DNA of 64,000 nt, taken from NCBI GenBank assembly GCA_017633985.1, contig JAGBOF010000021.1, positions 1 through 64,000 on the forward strand, written 5' to 3'. The translations under genes were made by a program, and so were the position numbers. This document shows positions 17,401 through 25,601 of this stretch, in pieces. Under the pieces are notes generated by a model. The model made no database searches, was not told the DNA's origin, and worked only from the letters and a program-made list of their open reading frames with translations. The DNA comes from Bacteroidales bacterium (GTDB lineage Bacteria > Bacteroidota > Bacteroidia > Bacteroidales > P3). Within the stretch, counting starts at the first letter, position 1, and every line of letters begins with the position of its first letter.

Positions 17401-17533
17401 CATCGGGTAACGCATCCACACTTGTCGTTTTGAAAGCCCATACTCCGACAATTGCAACGACCACCGTCAAAACCACAATCAAGTATTTGTTTTTCACCGA
17501 GTAGGTTATAATATTTCTAATCAACTTTTTCAT
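14441..17533 (-). CDS. Heavy-metal efflux RND transporter (CzcA/CusA family)
   Basis: 1030 residues, the usual length. Features: N-terminal helix, SVDALPDVTNTKV and QGRSAQEIEKFVT, typical of the HME-RND branch; the helix-4 motif DFGIIIDGAVVMVE (about 395-410) with the acidic residues used for proton relay in CzcA/CusA; two large periplasmic loops and twelve membrane helices. Exports divalent or monovalent metal using the proton gradient. The adaptor gene is 63 nt upstream on the same strand. No outer-membrane factor gene is in the cluster, so a TolC-like partner must be encoded elsewhere. The metal cannot be told from sequence. Confidence 0.9.
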   Translation of the reverse strand: MKKLIRNIITYSVKNKYLIVVLTVVVAIVGVWAFKTTSVDALPDVTNTKVTIITQWQGRSAQEIEKFVTIPIEVAMNAAQQKTDIRSTTLFGLSVVTVVFDDRVNDDFARQQVFNLLADADIPEDVSPEVQPLYGPTGEIFRYTLSSGNKSVRELKTLQDWVIERRLREVEGVADIVSFGGEVKTFEVSVNPNELLHYGITSLELYDALANSNLNVGGDVIEKNNQNYVVRGIGLLNNIEEIGDIVVKNIDGVPILVRNLAQVREFHQPKLGQVERNADNDVVEGIVVMRKGGNTEKTLASLKEKLKEIKENDLPDDVNISAFYDRSDLVTTATHTVLKNLLEGILLVTLVVFIFMVDWRCTVIVALVIPLALLFAFICLKIAGMSANLLSMGAIDFGIIIDGAVVMVESLYVYLAKQSLQIGQFKFDNRVKGSMIRRTATDKATSVVFAKLIIITALIPVFSFQKVEGKMFSPLAFTLGFALLGALIFTLTLVPALSSLLLRKNVREKSNFFLKNINNAAVKGFSFVQNRAKTAVIVAFAVMFCGIGAYFLLGSEFLPQMNEGSIYIRATMPQSISLNASVKFADEFRSIINSFDEVEECLTQAGRPNDGTDATGFYNIELFVKLKNKKDWKRKISKEDLTDEISKALNKYQGVDFNFSQPISDNVEEAVSGVKGSIVAKVFSNDIYVSEDAAAKIVNVMKDIKGIEDLGVIHNVGQQELQINIKEDALARYGVEKADMQAIIEMAIGGKTATKVYEDEKKFDLVVRYGEDFRSNKEEIAKILVPSSTGAMIPVSELADISTITGPLMICRDNHKRYTAVKFSVRGRDMVSAVNESINKVDKEIKQDKNLRITWTGDFENQKRASKRLLEVIPISILLIFLLLYSLFSDIEDSLLVLLNVPFAATGGILMLLITGFNFSISAGIGFIALFGICIQNGVIMLSEIKQYLKKNKDLHQSVTKAMQSRIRSVLMTAMMATLGLLPAALSTGIGSESQRPLAIVIIGGLITATLFTLFIFPLIVEMRYKRKQR

Positions 17534-17596
17534 CGCCGTATAATTTTCTTAAACATCCTTAAAGTCTTAAAAAACTTTAAAATTCTTAATAAAATG

Positions 17597-18517
17597 CTAC
17601 AAAATTACGTTTGCGAACATTCCGGGGCGGAGTTTTTTGTCTTTGTTGGCTATTTGCAACCGTATTTTCAGAGTTTTGCTCTCTTTTTCCAAAACAGGAT
17701 AAATGCAATCCACTTTTGTGTTAAACACAGTGTCGTCAAACGCCGTTATCTTCACCGTTGCAAGTTGGTTTTCCTTGATTTTGTGAATATCTTTGGCATA
17801 TACGTCCGCCAAAATCCACACACTGCTGATGTCAGCAATGACAAACATAGGATTTTCATCCTCTTTGTTGACAAAACTTCCCTGAAAAATATTTTTACTT
17901 ACCACATAACCGTCACAAGGAGAGGTTATATATGTAGTATGTAGCGTGTAGTATGTAGCATTTGGGCTGTCGGAGGTTTCGTTTTGCGGAGTTGCGGTTG
18001 GATTTTGTGAATTGGAGATGCCGTAAAGGCTGCTGGTTTTTATAAGGCGTTGCTTTTCTGCTTTTAAAACGGCGTTTTCTTGTTCTATCTCCGCAAGTTC
18101 TTTTTCGGAAATGACACCTGCGTTGTACATCTGGCGGCTTTGTTGCAATTTTCTCTCACTTACGTTAAGTAAAGCTTCGTTTTCCTTGATTTCTTTGGCT
18201 AATTGTTCCGACATCTCGCCTTGTAAAACCGCCAAGACTTGATTTTTGCGGACTTTATCGCCCGTTTGAACGTTCAATTGTAAGCATTTAGCGTCAAAAG
18301 GTGCGAAAACCTTCCCTATTTTGGTCTCATCGCAGACAACTTCTCCGTTAAGAATTAATTGCCCTGTCTCTTCACTGTCATTTTCCTTAAAAATATTTTC
18401 AACATTTACGGTTTCGCTGTTGTTTCTTGCTGTTTTATTATTGTTTTCCGCCGTTTTATTGCTGCAAGATAACATAAAAATTCCGCAAAAAGCGATTGGA
18501 ATTATTTGTTTGTACAT
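17597..18517 (-). CDS. RND efflux periplasmic adaptor lipoprotein (CzcB/CusB-like), short
   Basis: 306 residues from ATG at 18517, which gives a lipoprotein signal (IAFCGIFMLSCSN). Biotin-lipoyl-like halves FAPFDAKCLQLNVQTGDKV and ITSPCDGYVVSKNI flank a coiled-coil hairpin. It stops at LRPGMFANVIL, where family members usually continue 60-80 residues into a membrane-proximal domain, so it is short or truncated. A 15-nt tandem duplication (GCTACATACTACAC/T near 17930-17960) lengthens the second lipoyl half (ATYYTLHTTYIT). First gene of the efflux operon. Confidence 0.82.
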   Translation of the reverse strand: MYKQIIPIAFCGIFMLSCSNKTAENNNKTARNNSETVNVENIFKENDSEETGQLILNGEVVCDETKIGKVFAPFDAKCLQLNVQTGDKVRKNQVLAVLQGEMSEQLAKEIKENEALLNVSERKLQQSRQMYNAGVISEKELAEIEQENAVLKAEKQRLIKTSSLYGISNSQNPTATPQNETSDSPNATYYTLHTTYITSPCDGYVVSKNIFQGSFVNKEDENPMFVIADISSVWILADVYAKDIHKIKENQLATVKITAFDDTVFNTKVDCIYPVLEKESKTLKIRLQIANKDKKLRPGMFANVIL

Positions 18518-18538
18518 ATTATTATAAGATTTTATTTG

Positions 18539-18546
18539 CAAAATTA
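18539..18546 (-). promoter_or_regulatory. -7 element of the efflux operon
   Basis: TAATTTTG on the minus strand, 21 nt before the adaptor ATG, giving a very short 5' UTR. Confidence 0.65.
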
Positions 18547-18579
18547 CAATTACACGGCAATTGCGGACGGCAAAAAACA

Positions 18580-18616
18580 ATTAGAAAATTCTAATATCAC
18601 ATTAGAATCTTCTAAT
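18580..18616. promoter_or_regulatory. Twin 16-bp palindromes upstream of the efflux promoter
   Basis: ATTAGAAAATTCTAAT (18580-18595) and ATTAGAATCTTCTAAT (18601-18616) share ATTAGAAnnTTCTAAT and are 21 bp apart centre to centre, two helical turns. They lie just upstream of the expected -33 region, a place suited to an activator or a cooperative repressor. Confidence 0.65.
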
Positions 18617-18679
18617 ACCGCATTTCAGAAGTGTCAAATACGGGCCTATTCCCGTTTTATCAAGACAGGATAAAAACAA

Positions 18680-18708
18680 ATGCGGTATCTGCATTGCAAA
18701 TACCGCAT
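18680..18708 (-). terminator. Terminator of kdd
   Basis: ATGCGGTAT (18680-18688) pairs with ATACCGCAT (18700-18708); on the minus strand TTTGTTTTTATCC follows. Confidence 0.7.
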
Positions 18709-18727
18709 CCGCTTTGATTATTTAGGA

Positions 18728-19801
18728 TTATGCATATAATTCTTCGAATATCTTACGTAATTTCGGACTTTCGCGAAGTTCCTGCAACGTAAATTCTGCA
18801 TGACCTTTCGTATAGCCGTTACCCATAATCATATTGACATCCGAGCCTATGCCTTCTGCGCCCAAAGATGCCTTTGTAAAGCTTGTAGCCATTGAGAAGA
18901 AGTAAACAACTCCATCGTCTTTTGTGCACAATACGGCTGTCATTTCCTGATCAGGTACGTTTACGCAGTTGATTGTAACGTCTGCCATCTTGCCGTCAGT
19001 CAATTCGCTTACTAATTCATACACTTCAACAGGTGTTTTGCCCGCAACGGATACGACAACATCACAGAATTCAAGGTCTTTCAAACGGTTTGTAGATTTA
19101 GGACTGTTGGTCAAACCTATAACTTTACCGGTCACACCTACACGTTTCTTTGCTTCGTAGCAGCAAAGCATTCCGCTCTTTCCGCCTGCGCCCAATATAA
19201 CGACATTTTGTCCGTATTGGCAAAGTTTTGCAGTCTGTGCAGGAGCTCCTGCAACGTCCAAAGCTGATAAAGCAAGCTTTTCAGGCATATCGTCAGGGAT
19301 TTTTGCGTATATTCCGCTTTCGAACAATATAGCTTTACCTTTTATGTCTACTTGATCTACGTCTGCTTTTATCTTAAGTATCTCATCAATACGCAAAGGT
19401 GTCAAAGACAAAGAAACCAACGTCGCAATGCGGTCGCCTTCTTTCAAATCTATTTTGCCTTTTAACGCATCGCCTATCTTTTCTACTTTTCCCAAAAGCA
19501 TACCTCCCGATCCTGTACGGCGGTTACGGTGTTTGCCTTGTAGTTCTACGTTCAAAAGCATTTCTTTTTTGATTTCTTCTTCTATCTGTGCTTCGCTTGC
19601 ACCTTCGCCTGCCTGTGCTTTAGCGTAGTTATGTATGTCTGTAAAAGACGCAGAGTCTATATTAAGAGTTTGAACGTCAATAAGGATTTCGTTGTCATAG
19701 ATTTCATCCATATTGTTGTCAATCTTGTTTGCCGGTTGAGGCAATACTCCTTTGGGTTCAATAACACGGTGTGTTCCGTATTTGTTTCCTTTTTTCTGCA
19801 T
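18728..19801 (-). CDS. kdd: L-erythro-3,5-diaminohexanoate dehydrogenase
   Basis: 357 residues from ATG at 19801. The opening YGTHRVIEPKGVLPQPANK is characteristic of Kdd, and a Rossmann nucleotide site follows (NVVILGAGGKSGMLCCYEAKKR). The enzyme oxidatively deaminates 3,5-diaminohexanoate to 5-amino-3-oxohexanoate with NAD+ in the lysine fermentation pathway (KamA, KamDE, Kdd, Kce, Kal). None of the other pathway genes is nearby, so kdd stands alone here with its own promoter and terminator. The family call is strong; pathway presence is inferred. Confidence 0.85.
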   Translation of the reverse strand: MQKKGNKYGTHRVIEPKGVLPQPANKIDNNMDEIYDNEILIDVQTLNIDSASFTDIHNYAKAQAGEGASEAQIEEEIKKEMLLNVELQGKHRNRRTGSGGMLLGKVEKIGDALKGKIDLKEGDRIATLVSLSLTPLRIDEILKIKADVDQVDIKGKAILFESGIYAKIPDDMPEKLALSALDVAGAPAQTAKLCQYGQNVVILGAGGKSGMLCCYEAKKRVGVTGKVIGLTNSPKSTNRLKDLEFCDVVVSVAGKTPVEVYELVSELTDGKMADVTINCVNVPDQEMTAVLCTKDDGVVYFFSMATSFTKASLGAEGIGSDVNMIMGNGYTKGHAEFTLQELRESPKLRKIFEELYA

Positions 19802-19870
19802 AACGATTTTTATGTTTAAATTTGTTAATTGTATTGTGTTAAAAATATTCCTGTTTGATGAAATGTTTTG

Positions 19871-19878
19871 CAAAAATA
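19871..19878 (-). promoter_or_regulatory. -7 element of kdd
   Basis: TATTTTTG on the minus strand, about 70 nt before the ATG. Confidence 0.6.
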
Positions 19879-20030
19879 CAATTTTTTTTTGATTTTACAA
19901 TATTTTAACGGATTTTCCGAACGTTAAATTACAGTGTAATAATAATTAATTACGTCTTTATATAATAAATATATCTGCATCATACATATTTTTTATTTCC
20001 CGTTTCTTATAATAATAGCCGATAATTGTG

Positions 20031-20038
20031 TAATTTTG
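20031..20038 (+). promoter_or_regulatory. -7 element of response regulator gene
   Basis: TAATTTTG, 29 nt before the ATG at 20068. Confidence 0.6.
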
Positions 20039-20067
20039 CCCGTCGGATAAAACAACGGTAATTCACT

Positions 20068-20772
20068 ATGAAAAAACAAATTCTTATTGCGGAAGACGAA
20101 GAAAATATTGCCCAATTCCTCGAAAAAGGCTTCACGGAATTCGGTTTTGAGGTTACGGTATGCAATAACGGCAATCAATCATGGCAGACAATTGTCAGAA
20201 AAAATGATACGGACAAAGAAAAACCCTGTTTTGATATAATCTTGCTTGACATAATGATGCCTGAAATAAACGGCATTGAGGTTTGCAAACTTATACGCAG
20301 CCATTTTGCCTACCGCTCCTATATAATTATGCTTACCGCATTGGGAAGTACCGAAGATATTGTGGCAGGTCTGGACAGCGGTGCCGATGATTATGTCGTC
20401 AAACCATTTAAATTCACCGAACTTTTGGCACGAGTAAACTCTCTTTTAAGAAGAAACGCAAATAATGAGGCGGGATTTTTGTCATGCGGCGATTTGAAAT
20501 TATACCCTAACGGTACATGCGAAAGACAAGGCAAGAAAATATACCTTTCCGTTAAAGAATTCAGACTTTTGGAATACATGCTTAAAAACCAAGACCGTAC
20601 GGTAACGAAAAAAGAAATCCTGTCTGCCGTTTGGGACAAAGATTTTGACCCCAATACCAATATTGTGGAAGTTTATATACGCTATTTGAGGCAAAAAACC
20701 GACGACGGATTCGGACAAAAACTCATCCACACCGAATTAGGCAAAGGATACCGTCTGTATTTAAAAGTTTAA
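20068..20772 (+). CDS. OmpR-family response regulator
   Basis: 234 residues. Receiver domain with acidic pair EDEE near residue 9-12, phosphoacceptor Asp61 in DIILLDIMMPEINGIE, Thr in MLTALG and Lys in DDYVVKPFKF; the C-terminal winged helix carries the usual LSVKEFRLLEYMLKNQDRTVTKKE and YIRYLRQK. It controls transcription when phosphorylated by a histidine kinase, probably the frameshifted one at 22937-24114. The 3' end overlaps the convergent TonB receptor gene by 12 nt. Confidence 0.92.
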   Translation: MKKQILIAEDEENIAQFLEKGFTEFGFEVTVCNNGNQSWQTIVRKNDTDKEKPCFDIILLDIMMPEINGIEVCKLIRSHFAYRSYIIMLTALGSTEDIVAGLDSGADDYVVKPFKFTELLARVNSLLRRNANNEAGFLSCGDLKLYPNGTCERQGKKIYLSVKEFRLLEYMLKNQDRTVTKKEILSAVWDKDFDPNTNIVEVYIRYLRQKTDDGFGQKLIHTELGKGYRLYLKV

Positions 20773-22734
20773 TTTTATTTTTATGTTAAAATTGCGTCCC
20801 ATCATGGGATAAGCCCGTATTACTTCGTATTGGTGATTGAAAATATTATTGCACGAGAACATTATATCCACATTTTCTATACTCCGCAATGACGGTTTAA
20901 TCCTGTAAGATATGTTCGCACTGTGATCCGTATACGCTTTAAGCAGATTTTGCGGTATATTCTCCTGCAAAGACCACCGTTTATCCACATAAAGACACGT
21001 ATAACCTAAACGGAACCGCTTATAATCGACACCCAATACCGCACTGCCGATATTTTCGGGCATATAAGGCAAATTTTGCTTGTAAGTAGGCGAATCTTTA
21101 TCCTTATCAACAGCCTTTTGATACGAATAATTGAGTTTTAATTCAGCTTTAATGTCTTTTGTAAACGTATAATTGCAGTTCAACTTAACGTCAATGCCGT
21201 AAATATCCACTTTACCGTAATTAAGCATTGACCAAATAAACTGATTCTGCGGAATGGCTACGATTTTATCCTTTACATTATTATAATATACGTCTATCTC
21301 GGGCACAAAAAACATTTTACCCAAATCAAACGTCCATATATTCGCCCAAGAATATTGATCGGTCTTTTCAGGCAGCAAATCATGTTTACCCATACGTCTG
21401 TAATATAATTCATTGAACGTAGGCATGCGGAAAATATTCTTATAAAACACAGTTGAAGTCCATCTGCCGCTTTCATACCTTATACTGAAATAAGGAGACA
21501 GATAATTATCAGTTCGGTGTGAGTTTTCAAAACCGTCATTATACAAGGAATGAATTACATTTGCCGTAAAAGCCGTCTTGCCTGTTGTATAATTAAGTAC
21601 AAGTGCGGTAAGGGACGTAAATCTCTGCGGTTTGTCATCCAGTACCGTAGAATTGAGCGAAGAATATGACAAATCATTGGTAAGGGCAGCCAATAAAGCG
21701 TCGGTTAATCGGAAATTAACGGCATTATTCATATAAACAAGATTTTGAATATACCTGTCACGTTCTCCCTGCGGCGAACCCAAGTAATTAGGATCGGTAT
21801 AAAAAGTATAATTCCAATCAAATTTCAGATTGTTTTTATAACTTATCCTGTCGTTTACGGATGATAAAAAAGAAGTCTGCGCAAAAAAGTTTCTGTTTTG
21901 CAGTCTTTGTTTGGAATTATTATAATAAAGATTTACCGATGAGGGCAATCCGCGGTCGGAATCATAATAAAAAACCTTTGCTTTCATGGAATTTTTGGCA
22001 GAAAAGCTGCGGAACCAATTCAATTCCGTATGCAAAGAAAACAAATCATTATTTTCCCTTATCTTTTTATTGGTTGAAAGCGTTTGTCCCGCACCGTAAT
22101 AAATTTTATACGGATATTTTCCGTCGGTATTGGTTACATCGGCAATCAAAGTAACAATATCCTTGTTTGAAACCTTTGCTGCCGCAAACAATGCAGCGTT
22201 AAACATATTGAATGAGCCGTAGGTCAAAGACGCATCGCCTTTAAACTGTTTCGCTCCCATATCCGGACGCAGTGTTTGGATGTCCACCGTCGATGAAGAT
22301 GCCAAAGAAGAAGCCGTAGGTAAGAAAGAATTGAACTGTGCATTGGCTAACGACAGGGAATTGATGCTTGAAAGGGAGTATTTGCTCAAATCTATCTGTC
22401 CGCTCTGATTGTCAAACAAATTTATACCGTCATACAAAACCGAAGTGTGGTTGGAAGACAATCCCCTTACGCTCACCGTCTTCACGCCGCCCAATCCGCC
22501 GTAATCTTTCACCGTTACACCGCCTAAAAACTTCGCCGCATCGCCCGCATTCTGCGTATTTATAATCTCCAAATGCTTTTTGGTCAGATTATCACCGCTC
22601 GGAGCGTTTTCTTTTTGCTCTATACGTTTGGCACTTACGCTTACGCCGTCCAAATTCACCTGTTTGACGGTATCTTGCGCCGCAATATTCAAAGCGCACA
22701 ATATTCCGAGTATATAAACTAATATTCTGTTCAA
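20761..22734 (-). CDS. TonB-dependent outer-membrane receptor (possibly BtuB-like)
   Basis: 657 residues: signal peptide (about 1-19, ending IAAQ), plug domain (GGVTVKDYGGLGGVKTVSVRG, then LYDGINLFDNQSGQIDLSKY) and a 22-strand barrel ending KIKLNF. It lacks the N-terminal carboxypeptidase-like domain of SusC proteins. The start is TTG at 22734, chosen because the -7 element TATCTTTG (22762-22769) leaves only about 20 nt of leader and no ATG fits. Size and the BtuG-like lipoprotein nearby suggest cobalamin uptake, but I see no cobalamin riboswitch, so the substrate is uncertain. Confidence 0.85.
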   Translation of the reverse strand: MNRILVYILGILCALNIAAQDTVKQVNLDGVSVSAKRIEQKENAPSGDNLTKKHLEIINTQNAGDAAKFLGGVTVKDYGGLGGVKTVSVRGLSSNHTSVLYDGINLFDNQSGQIDLSKYSLSSINSLSLANAQFNSFLPTASSLASSSTVDIQTLRPDMGAKQFKGDASLTYGSFNMFNAALFAAAKVSNKDIVTLIADVTNTDGKYPYKIYYGAGQTLSTNKKIRENNDLFSLHTELNWFRSFSAKNSMKAKVFYYDSDRGLPSSVNLYYNNSKQRLQNRNFFAQTSFLSSVNDRISYKNNLKFDWNYTFYTDPNYLGSPQGERDRYIQNLVYMNNAVNFRLTDALLAALTNDLSYSSLNSTVLDDKPQRFTSLTALVLNYTTGKTAFTANVIHSLYNDGFENSHRTDNYLSPYFSIRYESGRWTSTVFYKNIFRMPTFNELYYRRMGKHDLLPEKTDQYSWANIWTFDLGKMFFVPEIDVYYNNVKDKIVAIPQNQFIWSMLNYGKVDIYGIDVKLNCNYTFTKDIKAELKLNYSYQKAVDKDKDSPTYKQNLPYMPENIGSAVLGVDYKRFRLGYTCLYVDKRWSLQENIPQNLLKAYTDHSANISYRIKPSLRSIENVDIMFSCNNIFNHQYEVIRAYPMMGRNFNIKIKLNF

Positions 22735-22761
22735 TTTTTAAGACTGTTTGCTATTTTTTTG

Positions 22762-22769
22762 CAAAGATA
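22762..22769 (-). promoter_or_regulatory. -7 element of TonB receptor gene
   Basis: TATCTTTG on the minus strand, decisive for the TTG start at 22734. Confidence 0.65.
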
Positions 22770-22821
22770 CAAAAAAATTTACCGACACCGCAAAAATACG
22801 TATTCATATCCGTAAAAAATA

Positions 22822-22908
22822 AGACGCCGTTTCAAGAAATTAATCTGCGTGATTAATAAAATAAAACGCCGTAAAAATTTCTTAAAACGGCGTTATTTTT
22901 TGACGGTT
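22822..22908. repeat. Modular palindromic repeat R4
   Basis: GACGCCGTTTCAAGAAATTAATCTGCGTGATTA then AAAACGCC and AAAACGGCGTTATTTTTTGACGG: an inner CGCAGATTA module between outer ACGCCGT modules. Located between the kinase 3' end and the receptor promoter. Confidence 0.75.
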
Positions 22909-22936
22909 TGTAACTTGCTTATTTTCAATCTGCTTT

Positions 22937-24114
22937 TCAGGGCAATTTTATTACGAATTCCGCACCTTTTTCAGGCTCCGAATTGACCCGAACATCGGCT
23001 TTCATATCGTCAAATATTGACTTACTTAACGCCAGTCCTATTCCGTGTCCGTGAATTGCCAATGCCGTTTTTCCGCGGTAGAAAGGCTCGAAAATATGAG
23101 GCAAATCCTCTTTGGCAATTCCCTTTCCGTTGTTTTTAACACGCAAAATATTGCCGTTAAGAGTCACATAGGCCTTACCGTCAGAGGAAAATTTCCCCGC
23201 ATTGCTTACAATGTTACCCACGGCAAGGGATAATAATTCCTTATTGGTGCACACTTGGGCATCCTTTTCTATACTTATGCTTACATTCTGCGATTTGAAC
23301 TGCTTTAAAAAGTCAGATAATAAAAACGTTTGCATGTTTTGGGTGTCTGTTTTGAGGTTTTCGGTTTTCGAGAACAGAAGTAAATTTTTTATTATATCCG
23401 TAATTCTCTGCGTTTGGTTGTAAACGTTGGATACGGTTTGTTTATATTGTTCTACCGTGCGGTCTTTTAAAAGCGTAACTTCGCATTGTCCGCTTATTGC
23501 AGCCAACGGATTGTTTATTTCGTGAGATGCTCCGTCTATAAAGAGTTTTTGTTTCTGGTAAATATTCTCTTTGTTTTCCAAAATCCTTATCGCATATAGA
23601 CGTGATGCCAGATACAAAATCAAAGAAGTGAAAACCAAGATGCATAACAGTACAATAAGAAAAGTTTTGTTAATCTTCTCCGCATAAATATTGCTTGCGG
23701 TTACCGAAACTGCGAAATTGCCTTCATTATCTTCGTAATAAATAACGCAACCGAGCAATTTACCGTTTGTAAAATGCTGTTTATGTCCTTTAAGAAGCGA
23801 ATGTATTTGGTCTTTTTCAGATATTTGCCCAGCTTTTGATGCAACATGGCATCATTACTCACATCTATTATCATCTCTTCGCTTATTGCGAGATTTTCCT
23901 GCGATTTTAACACCAGATTTTCGTATTTGTCCTTCGGTAATTCGTCTTTTTCATACTTTAACATAGCAACCGAAAGGGCTTTTTGCTCCAATAAGGAATA
24001 AAAGACGTTGGTTGAATACTTCGAAACGAAAAACCAAATAAATATTCCCGCAATCAAGACCAAACAAATTGCTATTAACGAATATATCAAAGCTATTTTT
24101 CTCGCCGTTTTCAT
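22937..24114 (-). pseudogene. Sensor histidine kinase, frameshifted
   Basis: Two overlapping frames together make one kinase. The first (from ATG 24114) gives helix 1 (about 7-28) and the start of the periplasmic domain through NDAMLHQ; the second continues with KAGQISEKDQIHSLLKG..., a second membrane helix, the phosphoacceptor FIDGASHEINNPLAAISG, the N box NIVSNAGKFSS and G boxes near NGKGIAKEDLP and GHGIGLALSK. The frames join at CAAAAG (TTTT at 23834-23837 on the plus strand): one more A would restore the reading CAT CAA AAA GCT GGG. This is a single-base loss in a homopolymer, a real mutation, phase switch or sequencing error. Likely partner of the regulator at 20068. Confidence 0.85.
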
Positions 24115-24178
24115 TATTTCGGATATTGTATTTGCATTTAAATATTCTTAAAAAACGTTTTGCTGCTTTTACAGCGTG

Positions 24179-24186
24179 CAAAGATA
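24179..24186 (-). promoter_or_regulatory. -7 element of histidine kinase gene
   Basis: TATCTTTG on the minus strand, 64 nt before the ATG. Confidence 0.6.
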
Positions 24187-24299
24187 CGTAATTAACGGTT
24201 ATTTACTGCAATAAAAAGTGATAAACAACCGTTATAACATTGTTTTTCTTTTTTGGAAAGCAAAAATAAAAATAACAAACAATAAAAACACAAAACAAA

Positions 24300-25430
24300 A
24301 TGAAGAAAAAATTTTTTAAACTTTGCTCATTACTGGCGTTAGTCTCGGTGTCGGTAATGTTTTTTGCCTGCTCATCCGACAAAGACGATACGCAGGAGAA
24401 TTATATCAGTGCAATAGACGAAACGCCTGCGGGCAATACCTCACTGATTTCGGCTGATGATGAGGGTTTGTACATACTTTGCGAAGGTACTTTCGGACAT
24501 TACAATTCCTCGATGGATTTTTACAACAGCCGCTCGCAGACTGCACTTACCGATGCATTCAGTCAAATCAATGCCATGGGAATGGGCGGCACTGCAAACG
24601 ACATGCTTAAAGTGGATAACTACATTTTCGTTGCCGTTACCGACGATGCGATGGTAAGAGTGGTTAATGCGGAGAATATGACAGTATACAAACGTTTTCA
24701 ATTGGTGGATGAAAACGGTAAAAACAGACAACCGCGCCATCTTGTCTTCAATAACGGAAACGTTTATGTATCTTGCTTTGACGGAAATGTCGTAAGAATC
24801 AACGTAAACAACATGAGCATAACGGGAATTGTCAATACAGGCGGCAGAAATCCTGAAGGAATAGCCGTAAATAGCGGAAAACTTTTCGTAGCCAATTGTG
24901 GCGGTTTGTCTTATCCTGATTATGACAAAACAATATCCGTTATCGATATAGCGTCTTTCGGTTTGGAAAAAACTGTAGAGGTAACAAGCAATCCTACACA
25001 GGTACAGGTTTACGGCAATTATGTATATACCTTGTCAATGGGTGATTATTCTTCTTTGCCTGTGCTTACCAAAATATCGGCAAGCGATTACAGCATAGTT
25101 TCTACGCAGTCCATTGCCGCAACAGAGATAAAAATATACGGCAATTATATGTATTATTTCTATAAAGACTATTCTAAAAACAGTATCTCACTAAACAGAA
25201 TGAATCTTACGAACATGGAGGAAGAAAAATTTGCCGATGCTCCGTCTGACATGCAGATTCCTTATAAAATATCGGTATCAGAAAATGCCGTTTATATAAC
25301 CGATGCCGTTGATTATGTAACGGGCGGTAAGGTTTTTGTGTTTGATTTCAACGGCAATTTGCTTTATAAATTCAATACATCGGTAGGTCCTAATACGGTG
25401 CTTTCCAAAAAAGGCATGGCAGCCGTATAA
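24300..25430 (+). CDS. YncE/DUF5074-type beta-propeller surface lipoprotein (BtuG-like)
   Basis: 376 residues. Lipoprotein signal with lipobox FFAC (Cys24) followed by Asp/Lys-rich residues as in surface-exported lipoproteins. The body is a repeated beta-propeller pattern, e.g. GLYILCEGTFGHYNSSMDFY, GGTANDMLKVDNYIFVAVTD, GRNPEGIAVNSGKLFVANCG. In gut Bacteroides such proteins (BtuG) capture cobalamin for BtuB. Here it is divergent from the kinase and one gene away from the TonB receptor, which supports but does not prove a shared ligand. Confidence 0.75.
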   Translation: MKKKFFKLCSLLALVSVSVMFFACSSDKDDTQENYISAIDETPAGNTSLISADDEGLYILCEGTFGHYNSSMDFYNSRSQTALTDAFSQINAMGMGGTANDMLKVDNYIFVAVTDDAMVRVVNAENMTVYKRFQLVDENGKNRQPRHLVFNNGNVYVSCFDGNVVRINVNNMSITGIVNTGGRNPEGIAVNSGKLFVANCGGLSYPDYDKTISVIDIASFGLEKTVEVTSNPTQVQVYGNYVYTLSMGDYSSLPVLTKISASDYSIVSTQSIAATEIKIYGNYMYYFYKDYSKNSISLNRMNLTNMEEEKFADAPSDMQIPYKISVSENAVYITDAVDYVTGGKVFVFDFNGNLLYKFNTSVGPNTVLSKKGMAAV

Positions 25431-25474
25431 ATTAATAAAACAGCAAAAAAATTCACTGTTTGAACAAATTTGTA

Positions 25475-25482
25475 TATCTTTG
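25475..25482 (+). promoter_or_regulatory. Possible -7 element of leader L4
   Basis: TATCTTTG directly abuts the terminator hairpin starting at 25482; no properly spaced TTG was found, so this is weak. Confidence 0.35.
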
Positions 25483-25506
25483 CATTGCCTTACGGCAATG
25501 CTTTTT
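25482..25506 (+). terminator. Terminator after BtuG-like gene
   Basis: GCATTGCC (25482-25489) and GGCAATGC (25494-25501) form an 8-bp stem followed by TTTTT. If the -7 element above is real, this hairpin would also sit at the start of leader L4. Confidence 0.7.
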
Positions 25507-25601
25507 ATATATAGTTTAATAAATAAGGAATAAAATCATGTAAACAACAAAACGGCATAATTTAAACAAAATAATATAATTGCGTAATTTCTCCGCAATC
25601 T

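Noticed and set aside
20761-24300. Cobalamin riboswitch upstream of the TonB receptor or BtuG-like gene
   Set aside because: The receptor leader is only about 20 nt, and no B12-box-like sequence is seen upstream of the lipoprotein.
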